Below, piece after piece: positions 1-11,500 of a stretch of 64,000 bases of DNA. The notes below the pieces were generated by a model. The model was not told the origin of the DNA and made no database searches. It was given only the letters and a program-made list of their open reading frames with translations. Made by a program: the position numbers and the translations under genes. Origin of the DNA: Pholis gunnellus (taxonomy: Eukaryota > Chordata > Actinopteri > Perciformes > Pholidae); assembly GCA_910591455.2 (NCBI GenBank), contig OU342817.1, forward strand, positions 13,837,915 to 13,901,914, written 5' to 3'. Each line of letters starts with the position of its first letter. Within the stretch, counting starts at the first letter, position 1.

Positions 1-2526
1 CCGCTGCTCCCCCTTGGTTGATCATGTTACCAGCGAGTGAGTCCAGCTACACCATCCTGGGCCTCAATCACAGCACGGCCTACGAGGTGCAGCTAAGAGT
101 CCACAACAAGGCAGGGCCAGGCCCCTTCAGTCCACCTCTGATGGGCCGAACCCTGGCCTTTGAAACAGGTAGGGCTGGCCTCAGCACCTTCTAAGCACTG
201 GTTCAGCTTCACATCTCCGCTCCCTTTACTGTGGATTTCACTCTAAACCACTAGACTATATGAAATCTGGGCCAACTGCAGAGTCTAGAGGAACACGACT
301 ACTCCCCCCCAACCTCCTCCACTCTTTCACTTATACCTTCATCACCTACCCTTCACCACCAGTGGAAGCAGGCTGAATGTTAATGGATGTTTGCTTCAAG
401 AGCACTGCTTATCACAAACCTTCAGGTAAAAGTCAATACAGGGCTTGGATATACGGCATCTAATACGGCAGGTAAGTGTGCAGTCTGAATTCGAGGGAGA
501 ACCAGCGTCTGGGGCTGTATCTGCAGGTAAGCTTCTTTTGTCTGATCGACCTCCACTTCCACCTTTTCCGAAGCCTTTGCTGACATGCTGAATTCTGAGT
601 CTAACAAACACACCCTTACACTCTGTGAATGTGGCATGTCAGATTCCTGCAGCCGGTCTGTCTGTTATCTTTACTTATTACTCTTGACATCCACTCTCCT
701 CATCACCTGCCCATCCCATCATGTGTTCTTCCCCCAGTAAGAAATCTGACTGACGTTTGTTTTTCACCGGTTTGCAGAAGGACAGCAGAGGAGCCGCAGA
801 TTTGAATAACAAAAGTCGCCTCGCGTGACTCTATTTTTCTGTTTGTTTCCCAGATGTGCCGAGGAACTTTTCAGTCAACCTGGCCACTAAGACCAGTGTT
901 CTTCTGACCTGGGAGTTTCCAGAGAGCGCCAACCCCTACCGCTTTACTGTATGTCCACTGACTGGTGCATGTACATGTGTTGTGACTTATGCCTAGCCTA
1001 TCATTTTTTTGAATAATATTTGTCAGATGCTTGATTATAATACCTCACATTAAGTTTCTGTGTTTTTATATGCATGGCCCCGACCTGAGTTATACTCCAA
1101 CTGTTCCCATGGGATGTGGGCTTTATGTAGGATTTCATGACAACTTTTACTATAAATAACAAAATCAAAAAAACGTTTTTTTGGGTGGATGGATTAAACA
1201 AACAAGATACAATGTATTGATTAGTGAGCTAAGTTAGCCAGCTGGTGGTAGCTTCATATGTGCCGCACAGACGCACAGATATGAGTGATATCAAGCTTCT
1301 CATTCAAATATGGTGTAAAGTGGGACAGTGCAACATTGCAATCAACCATGGAAAACTTCAAAGAAGAAAATAATTAATTTCCAGGATCACATGATGATAA
1401 AAATTTGTTTTAATTTAGGCCGACTGCCCTCAAAGGCGGGCATGGTGTTAACGCGTTAAAGTACAATAGGATATCATCAGCATGCAGTATATAAAGAAGC
1501 ATATTTGCCTTTTACCTATTTCACTACCCGTCTCCCATCCTCTAGGTGGAATATAACCGACAGAAGATGGAGGTGGACGCTCGTCTGAGAAAGGCAGTCA
1601 TCCCAAACCTTCAGCCTGACACCAGCTACGACTTTAAGATCACCGCTCCAGAGGGAAACATGGGAGGCCTTCGCCACCGCATCTCCGCCAAGACCTCCCC
1701 GCCAATCACCATCCGCCGCCCTGAGATTGACCACACCCGTGACACCGAGACCACAGTCACCATAGTCCTGCCGTCGCTGGAGACTCGCTCTCCTGTCAAG
1801 TAAGATGGAGTTTTAGATGTTGTCACAGTTTCTGAAACCCTCGCCATGGTTTTCTTAGACTTGTTGTACTCGTTTCAGATGTTCTCTAAAGGTGTGCGGC
1901 ATGATGATGACACTACCTGACTTACAATATGCTAGTCTTTAGTGCAACAAGTTGTCGAGGAAAGGTGGAAACGGTTAGATGTTTGCTGTTGTATCAGTGC
2001 AACCGGTGTGATGTTGTTCGTCCTCCTCTGCTCCCACAGGAACGTGTATGTTGTTGTGGTTCCGCTGCGGAGAGCCCGCGGCGTTATCAGACACCTCAAG
2101 AGCCCAGATGAAATGGACCTTGAGGAGGTGAGAACCACAACAATGACAGCACCCACTGATGTTTGTGCCTTGAAGGAGGAAAGGGCCTATAAACACACGC
2201 CCAATCAAATTGCTAAGAACACCTTACCCTTTATAATTCCACAACAGCGTTTAAACATTAGTCATAGATATTGGAACGTCTCATTTTGTCCTCTCTCCAT
2301 CTCTCAGCTGTTAAAAGACATCAGTCAAAAGCAGAAGGATTCTAGGCAGCAGAAGCAGGTGGACCTGCGGCGGGCTTACATCACCGCCCGTTTCACACCT
2401 GCCACCCTACCGGCATTCTTCACCCTGGGGGACCAGCTGGACTACGGAGGCTTTGAGAACCGAGCTCTAGAGGCGGGGCAGGAGTACGTCTTCTTCATCC
2501 TGGCTGAGCTCAACTCCACAACCGGG
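1..2526 (+). other. ptprs: ptprs ectodomain exons (last FN3 repeats and pre-membrane segment)
   Basis: Five exons (1-168, 854-948, 1546-1799, 2040-2127, 2308-2526) encode about 274 residues of fibronectin type III and membrane-proximal ectodomain. The first visible exon carries the Tyr-Glu-Val FN3 strand (TAYEVQLRV). The second begins a new module (DVPRNF... LLTWEFPE), matching the family's VLLSWEFPD stretch. The exon at 2308 contains YITARF and [18 protein letters not shown], which correspond to the segment after the proprotein-convertase cut in mammalian PTPRS. Reading frame before position 3 is not defined because the exon is cut by the window edge. Confidence 0.85.
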
Positions 2527-5500
2527 GTACGAAAGCCACCGTGTCACTTCTCTTTCCTTTCTGTGTTTATAACCACTCCCTCATTCCTCGCTGCCTGTGC
2601 TTCTCTGCTGCAGGCTGTCACTATACATTGTAATCAATATGGACTGGCTGCTAAAACAATAAAATGTATGTCAGTCAAAGTGGTGTAAGCAAAAGGCAAT
2701 AACCTTTGCGTACTTCCATCACCACTGCTAATCAAGAGTGAGTGTACTACTGTGGCAGTGTGTGATATACGCTTTGTGCAGTGCACTGGATCGTATGTGC
2801 ATTTGAATTGAATCAGACGTAAATAAATGACTTGAATTGGGAGAGATTAATTTCTTTTTAGATGGGTTTTATGAGGGACACTTAGATTAGAGGAGGCTCT
2901 TAAAAAGTCCTTTAGAACTAATAAAAAGGCAGTTTACTGTAATTATCGAGACATATAATGTCAGTAGGCTCAGGTACATTCTTCATGTGTTTTCTAAAAT
3001 GCAAAGACAGATCATATGTAATCTAATGTACACAATTACAGAAACACCCTTTCAATCTAATGCAATCCAATGCTGCAGCTTTTTGTTGACATACGTTACA
3101 CTGTATTGAGTCTTGGTAAAAGAGCCGTGGGATTCACTCTTTTGGACTGTTGTGAATAAATTCTGCTATGATTTAGTCAGGTATCTCTTAAATAGACAAA
3201 CAAACAGAAGAACACTTCCAGTGTCTTGTTTTCCTGACTGTGTGCCTGTGTGTTCGTTTACAGAAAATGTACGTGGCCAGCCCCTACACAGACCCCGTGA
3301 TTGCCCCGGATTCAGATCCCCAGCCCCTCGACGCAGGTGATGGTCTGATATGGGTGGTTGGACCCGTCCTGGCTGTGGTCTTCATCATCTGCATCGTCAT
3401 TGCTATCCTCCTTTACAAAAAGTGAGTGGGGCAGCTTTGATTATGACTCTTAAAGGATATTTGTCATGAAAAGACCAATAATTCTTCAGACTGTCTCGCA
3501 ATATGTTTGGACTTTGCTATTTGTGTCTCTGAGTGAGTCAACCCAAGCCACTATTCATCCTACTAATGATATACATCTTTAAAATGGGTCACAAACCATG
3601 TCATGTTTATAAAAAGGCTTGATCATTTACTAAAACAGATGGGAGTAAATATTGTATTTATTAGGGAATATTTTCAGCAACGGATTAATACACATTTGTT
3701 GCTCTATTGAGTATTTTTCTCACCAGTATGGCATATGTGGGATTCACTCACAGTTAACTGCAGTGTCCATGTTCATGGCAATGAAGGAAAATGTATCCAA
3801 TTGTGTAGCTTGTTGATGTGTTTTCTTTATATTTGTTGGACAACCATGCAGCTCTATTGACAGAGGAATACGTTATTTCAGGCTTCGGCTCCACAGACAA
3901 TACTTTTTAGTACTGTGGGATCAATTCATTGTTAGTTTTGAAAAATATTGAATTTTTCCAGCCTCATTCTTTTAAGATGCATTAAGTTTATGTCTAGAAT
4001 GCTCTGTGCTCACATTCTGCCAGCAGCTCCCACTTATACTGTTTGTACCGGGATTGTTTAATGTTCCACTATCCTCCCACAAATGCTCAACTTTCAGCCT
4101 GATATTCATCAAATTTCTTCCAATTACGAAGTTTGTACTACCATCCCCACAGCCATGAAACAGTCCGTCCCTGCTATACACGCCTGTATATCTGCTGCAA
4201 GCCATCAAGCTTTTGAATACTAATGCAAAATATTGATTTTCCTCTCTAACAATCTGTCCATTTCCTTCCTTTTCTTCCTCTAATTATTCCTTCCCTTGCT
4301 CTTGTTTCACTGGAAGCAGCAAACCTGACAGGTAAGATTAAACCAATGTCAAGCTCTTTGTTCTTTTTAACCCACAGCAATTACATGACACCAGATGCTG
4401 CACAGAGAACATTGTACAAAGCTGTAAAACACCATATCTGTTAATGCACTATTTACTCCATTTAAGTAGCTATGCTAATGACACGTCACTCCCTGGTTGT
4501 TTGCATGTGCTAATTGCTCTTTTGACTCACTGGTGTTTGAGCAGCAAGCGCAAGGACTCTGAACCCGGAACCAAGAGCCTTTTGAGCAACGCAGAGATGA
4601 TGGCCCATCACCCGACCGACCCTGTGGAGATGAGACGCATCAACTTCCAGACTCCCGGTACGAAGCGTGGACCCACACAGGCACCCAAACATACTTTGTA
4701 TTTGAATACTGGAGTGTACTTCCGATTGCTCATCATTTGATGATGAAATATTCATGCGACTAATTTTAACTTTGGTAAGATCATGCAGACAAGATTGTGA
4801 AAATGCGCCTCCGCACCACAACCAACCCGGCAGCTGTCAGTCGTTTCTGAGATGAAAATGGCCTCTGCCCAGGTAGGACAGTCAGTGCTTAGTCACGGCT
4901 GTCGGAACGGTGTGACAAAATGTAATCATCTCCGCTCGCCCACAATCCACATGCCAGGCTGCAGATAGCACATCAGAAAAGGCAGAAAGCTGTTCTGTGA
5001 CTCTTGACTGTTTCTCAGTTGGGTTTAATGGTCACATTGATATATCAAAAGGTGTGTTGTGGGTTGACTGATCATTTATAGAGGAATTAATTCTGTCCTT
5101 GCCAGCTTAACCAACTAAAGCCCCACTGTGAAGTACGTACATGGATCTTGCCGTTCTCCACCCCCCACAGAGTGAGCTCTAACAACACAGCTGCTTTGGT
5201 TGTGGCACCAGGCCGAGGATGCGTTGCTTTCACTTCTTCCCTTAAATTGGCCGCATCTAAAAAACACATTGCCTTGAGGAAGTGAATCACTGTTCTCACT
5301 ATATTTTCATGGTTGCAGTTTACAGAGGTCTCACAGAGTTCTTGTTGAAAAGGTGGCAAGGTGTGTCACCATGGAGAGATGTTTCGTGCTTCATCTGCCA
5401 GAATATATATAGTCAAACGACGCCACTGTTTATTTAATCCATAGTTGAAGGTCTGAGTTTTTATTTTTCTACATGTTCGTGGGAGGCAAAATAAACCCAC

Positions 5501-8500
5501 AGGACAAAGCACTTGAGCGCTTCTCATCTATCGTATGAGTTTTTAACTCTCATATGGCTGCAAACCTGAAGCTCCCACCGCACCCACATCGTCTCTCCTG
5601 AGATTTGTGCTTTTGAGATGCTCCTCAAAGATTACGTTTGTTTCCAACTACACCGGTTGATGCCATCTGAGGTCATTTTGGTCGTGACAGGAGCATTTTG
5701 TCGTGATTACTGTGGGTGCTGCAGTGCTGGGCTGAGGGAGAAAATAGCCGTTGATATGAGCCTGTTTTTGATAGCTGTCCCAGCAGAATGAGTTAAAGGC
5801 TCTCGCATCGAGATGCATTACAATTCTAGAAACGTCGAGAGTGCATTCTGACTGAAATAGAGTGTGTTTATTGCCTACAAAGCAATGTTTCTTTGATTAA
5901 TTGTTGTAGCTGCATGCCTTTTGAATAGGCAATAGATCGCTCCAGCTGTGAACAGGAACGACTGTACGAGGCATAGGTTGCTTCCTTTGTGTGTGTTTGT
6001 GTGTCTGTGCTCCTAATTAGTGTTCTGTCGGTTTGTTCTCTCTGAGTCGCTGCTCCTCTGATCACGGAGAAAGCAATTTATCAAAGAAAAACAATTTACA
6101 AACAAACAAGACTCGCCTCACTTTGTCCTCGCACATGGATCAAAATTGATTTTCTGCCTCGACGTGTTCCTTAATGATATGAGATGTTCTCTGATTGTAG
6201 AACTATCTTCACGACTTTGCATGTGAGTGATGCTGACCTGCGATAATTTAGGTTACTCAGCTGAAGTCTGTGTCACCTCTGACCCTTGTTGTCACGCAGG
6301 AATGATGAGCCATCCTCCCATCCCCATCAATGAGCTGGCTGAGCACATCGAGCTGCTGAAAGCGAACGACAACCTGCGACTCTCACAGGAGTACGAGGTG
6401 AGATACTGCATTATTCCATATGAGCACCCTCATTGTTTAGAGATGTTAAGCCTGTTAAGACGTCGCTTCATGAAGCAAATATTACTTAACATTTGTATCT
6501 CTGTGTGCAGATTATATTTTCATGATTTATTCAGCGCTGCAATTTGTTGCGGTAGCTTGCCGACATCACAGAGCACTCTCTTTCCATTATCCTCAAATGC
6601 ACCATTAAATATGCCACCATGCACTGTTAATGTGTGTGTGTGTGTGTGTGTGTTTGTGTTTGTGTGTGTGTGTGTGTTTGCTTCTTCTTCCCAGTCAATC
6701 GACCCCAGTCAGCAGTTCACCTGGGAGCATTCAAACCTGGAGGTCAACAAGCCCAAAAACCGCTACGCTAATGTCATAGCCTACGACCACACGAGAGTCG
6801 TCCTGGCTCCCATAGAAGGTGAGGATCAACCGGAAGAGAATGGCAAGTTAAAGAAGATGTTTAGAGATCCTAATGGGAGAGTCTGATCGTATTTGTGTGT
6901 CCGGGGGGGGGGCTGCATGATGGATGAAATCTGAAATTGCAAACAGTGCTCAAGACGGGCTGTGTGCAGTGGCATGAGACTGACAAACAGCGCGAGAGCA
7001 TTCAAGTGCAGCCAGCACTCCTCCAGAACAAGAAGGGGGAGAATAGATTTGATCTGCAGCTCATGAATTTACACCGACAGAGTCTTGTTTGTTTGTTGTC
7101 GTCCACTAGTCATCCAGCATTCGCTGCCAAATACGAACAGTTCGTCAGGCTGTTTGATGTCATACATGCAGGTTAATTTATTGTGTCACTTATGCAGATT
7201 GCAGTTTAGCAAGAGCCTCACAAGTGTCTTGTTTGCAGGTATCCTGGGGAGCGACTACATCAACGCCAACTACATTGATGGCTACAGGAAGCAGAATGCC
7301 TACATCGCCACACAGGGGCCCCTGGCGGAGACGTTCGGGGACTTTTGGAGGATGGTGTGGGAGCAGCGGGCCGCCTCTGTGGTGATGATGACGCGCCTTG
7401 AGGAGAAGTCACGGGTAGATAAGCCAGTCACAATTAGAGATGCACCGATACCAATAATAATACCAGATATCTGTCCGATGCCGACTCAAATATATGGATC
7501 AGATATCGGTGACAATAGGCTGAGCTGGTATGGGATACCATTAATTTAATAAATAACAATTCAGTACACTAATATCTATGTTTTTATTTGTTACATTTTG
7601 TTTTACAAACCTAGGAAAGCAATGTTTAAGTCAAGCCTGGCGTTGCCCTACGCATAAACGATTGATCCAATATGGGTTTACCATTTCTTTCATCATTTTT
7701 ATAATGCCTATGTATTTATAGTTTTTATTTCACACGGAATGTGCAATATTTTACATCTTTTTCCGTGTTGTTTTAAGTTAATGCAGCTGTGTGTATATTG
7801 CCCAAGAAAAATCCCCACTTGGGGACAATTAGGTATATCTTATCTTACTTTAACGGCAATCTATAGTTCTAGGAGCTGTTTGCTAAAAAAGTAATGATGA
7901 AACTGAAGAGCAATGTTGCTTTAGTTCAGTCTGAAAGCTATTATATATACTATATATAAACTATATAGTTTTAGTGATGACGATGATGCGTTTCCATTAT
8001 CCGTGTAGATAAAGTGTGACCAGTACTGGCCAAGTCGCGGCACAGAGACGTACGGGATGATCCAGGTCACCCTTCTGGACACAATGGAGCTGGCCACATT
8101 CTGTGTCCGCACCCTTTCCCTGTATAAGGTAAATCATTTCACTCTTTTTTTCTGTACCCACCCCGCTGTGTCCTTTCCTCTAGTAATTACTGTCGTATCC
8201 AGTGAAAGCTGCTTTGATCTCTCAAGTTTACAGTTATGAACCAGGAGCAACTGGAGTAATCACAAGTTTCCGTCTGTCACTGAACGGGACACACGGAGGA
8301 GGAGAGATTAGTGTGAGCTTCATGGAGTGTTCAAACCAGGCCAGCCTCCCTGTGTCGGGCGCTAACATTTGATCACTGTTGGAAGCAGAGCACTTTCTTA
8401 CAGCACACGGCTAATCTAGGACCGCCAGACTAGCCTGTCTCTGTGGCCTACTTACAAACACAGAAACTAGGACAACTGTAGCTTCCGAGTGTAGCGCCGC

Positions 8501-11500
8501 TTCTCAAAGTTGTTGTTGATATGTTGGGAAACGTCAAGTTAGGAGATCCGTCATACAGTAGAGAACAATGCGCATGAAATATGTAGCAATGTATTATTCC
8601 TGTCTTCTGTGTACAATACATTTTGTGTACAACGTAGGAATATTTATGGTCTAAAATAAAAGTATTCCTTTAATATATACAGTATATATAGGAATAACTT
8701 TTTTGTACGAATGAAAAGCTTCTTGGAGATTCTGTATGAAGAAAGTAGTCATGGCTTGAATGACGACTTTCTTAGAATGGAGTCATGATTAATGCAGACA
8801 TATATGAGAAACTTCACTCTGTGTCATTTCCCTTTATTTACCTAATAGGTTTTGTGTTGCAACCTTCAATAATGCAAAGAGATGGAGCTTACACATGCAC
8901 CTGTACAGATCATTTCAGTGATAGTAAAGCCATATTTATTTTATTTTTGTGCTTGTCTCTTATATCAGAGTGGCAGCAGTGAACGGCGAGAGGTGCGTCA
9001 GTTCCAGTTTACATCCTGGCCGGATCACGGAGTGCCAGAGTATCCAACCCCCTTCCTCAACTTCCTCCGCAGGGTCAAAGCCTGCAACCCTCCTGACGCC
9101 GGACCCATCATCGCTCACTGCAGGTACACACGCAGGTTCATCTCGAAGGAATTAATTAACATTTTGGGAAATAGGCATATTTGCTTTCTCACCAAAGTTA
9201 GATGAGAAGATTGAGACTACTATTATGTCTGTTCTTTCTAATCATAACTTGTTGTCTTTACATACAAACAAGATTAAATGAGTTAATTGGTGTGCAGTTT
9301 TTTTATGCTATGCTAAGCTAACCAGCTGCTGGCTTTATCTTCCTATTTGACAGACGGATGTGAGAGTGTTATCAATTTTCTCATCTAACTGTAGACAAAA
9401 AAAAGCTAATAAGCCCATTTCCAAAAATGTTGAACTGTTCCTTTAAATTAATTATCAGAACTAAACTCCTCCTTATTAGCCGACTGATATGCCACCTATT
9501 CCTCTCCCTCTATTAGTGCTGGTGTTGGTCGCACTGGCTGTTTTATTGTCATCGACGCCATGCTGGAGCGCATTCGACACGAGCGCACTGTAGACATCTA
9601 CGGTCACGTGACCCTGATGCGCTCACAGAGGAACTACATGGTGCAGACGGAGGACCAATACAGCTTCATCCACGAGGCCCTGCTGGAGGCCGTGGCCTGC
9701 GGGAACACCGAGGTGGCCGCCAGGAGTCTGTTCTCCTACATGCAGAAGCTGTCCAAGGTGGAGCCTGGGGAGCACATCACCGGCATGGAGCTGGAGTTCA
9801 AGGTAAGGGAGAGGACAGGGGGAAAGGTTGTGTACCAAATTACATTCTGATATTTTGTCTAAAAAGAGGAATAGAAAAGTGGTTCCAAATGTTTTTGTTT
9901 CGTGGCTCCTTAAAACTAAGCTATTTCTACTTATAATCTCTTGTTGCACGTTGCATAAGTCTATGAGAACTTTGATTTGAGATTGCTTTTCCTTTCTAAA
10001 ATAGTTTGACTTGATTAATGTGACAAACACATGAAGAATACAAATAAAAAATATAAAAACAAGTAATTAATTAATAACATTTTGTGTAACAGAAAAAATA
10101 CAAATACAATAATATTTTTCTTCACCCCTCAGATTTATTTTGCAACCGCCTGAATTGTGGAACCCCTAGAGTGGCCTTGTACATTAGCTAACCAGGCAAA
10201 TAATCCTGAATAATCCTGCAGTCTTGCGTGCAAAATCAGTTTTAGATTGTTAGATCATTTTCTTTGTTTATAAAACATCATCACACGTTCACGTTTTCTC
10301 GCCCCATCCAGCGGCTGGCTAACACCAAAGCCCACACGTCCCGGTTCGTCACAGCCAACCTGCCTTGCAACAAATTCAAGAACCGACTGGTCAACATCAT
10401 GCCCTATGAAACCACCCGCGTCTGCCTCCAGCCAATCAGAGGCCTGGAGGGCTCCGACTACATCAACGCCAGTTACATAGACGGATACAGGTATATTTTC
10501 ATCCCGAAAACACTAACATGACCTGATCCCCTTGTCCTCTTATGATGGCTTGATGAGGGAAAGGATTGGATAGGTTTTCACCACAGTGCTTCCACCTGTC
10601 ACGTCCTGTCAGATCTGTCATTACTGTATACATGTTCCCACTATTTGTCTCGCTACACGGCACGCGCTTCGGTCGCAGTGCTTCTGATGATTCAGGCATT
10701 CAGAGTGGTTGTACACACGTGTTTTGACTGTTCCTCTTCTTGCCTGAAGCTGACCCCCTTTTCATTCTGATGCTTGACAGAGGGAAGACAGGAGGAATGA
10801 ATGGAGGAGATGGCTTCTTAATGCATGTGTGTTTGTGTGTGTGCAGGCAGCAGAGAGGCTACATTGCCACCCAGGGCCCACTGGCTGAGACTACGGAGGA
10901 TTTCTGGCGGATGCTGTGGGAACACAACTCCACTATCGTGGTCATGCTCACCAAACTGAGAGAAATGGGACGGGTAGGGGTAAATTAAGCATACATGCAC
11001 ACGCAAAGTGATACAAATAACAGCAAATGTCAGCCCTGTACACAATGTCATCAAACCTTTCTTTTCTGTCCTGCTCTCTCAGGAGAAGTGTCACCAGTAC
11101 TGGCCCGCTGAGCGCTCCGCCAGGTACCAGTACTTCGTGGTGGACCCCATGGCTGAGTACAACATGCCTCAGTACATCCTCCGGGAGTTCAAAGTTACGG
11201 ATGCCAGGGTGAGTTCATGACGTCCGTGTGCTTAAAGACTTGTCCTCCCATTGTATGTTTTATTCAAACAGCAGTGTAACATTACACTCCTTGACTTCTC
11301 CGCTCTATACCCAATCCATCAGTGCTGCTGGAAGGCAGCGGTGCGAAGCGTGTCCTATCGACCTGTAGCGTGTGTTGCTTAGTGTGTGTTTTGTATGTGA
11401 ATGTATGTTACACAAGAGGTTAACGCTATCAGCAAGCAGCCCCTAGATTACTCATTCAACCATGCTGTCTCCAGATCACCTTGACAACGTGTGTGTGTGT

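Larger units (their letters stand above)
6695..9802 (+). other. ptprs: ptprs phosphatase domain D1 (membrane-proximal, predicted active)
   Basis: Exons 6695-6818, 7239-7414, 8009-8128, 8969-9123 and 9517-9802 encode D1. Visible catalytic elements: the phosphotyrosine loop KNRY (6755-6766); the WPD loop Trp-Pro-Asp-His-Gly-Val, with the general acid Asp at 9023-9025; and the P-loop His-Cys-Ser-Ala-Gly-Val-Gly-Arg. Its nucleophile Cys codon is 9119-9121 and the rest of the loop lies across an intron in the next exon. The Q-loop region QTEDQY is also intact. By family knowledge D1 carries nearly all phosphatase activity. One oddity: Ala replaces the usual Val just before the P-loop His (9113-9115). 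Confidence 0.92.

Noticed and set aside
1942..2688. 248-codon frame taken as a separate gene
   Set aside because: It is two ptprs exons plus the open intron between them and part of the next intron; phase and splice sites assign the coding parts to ptprs.
6227..6886. 219-codon frame with a Val-Cys repeat taken as a gene
   Set aside because: Explained by ptprs exons 6300-6397 and 6695-6818 plus the stop-free intron; the Val-Cys run is the TG repeat.
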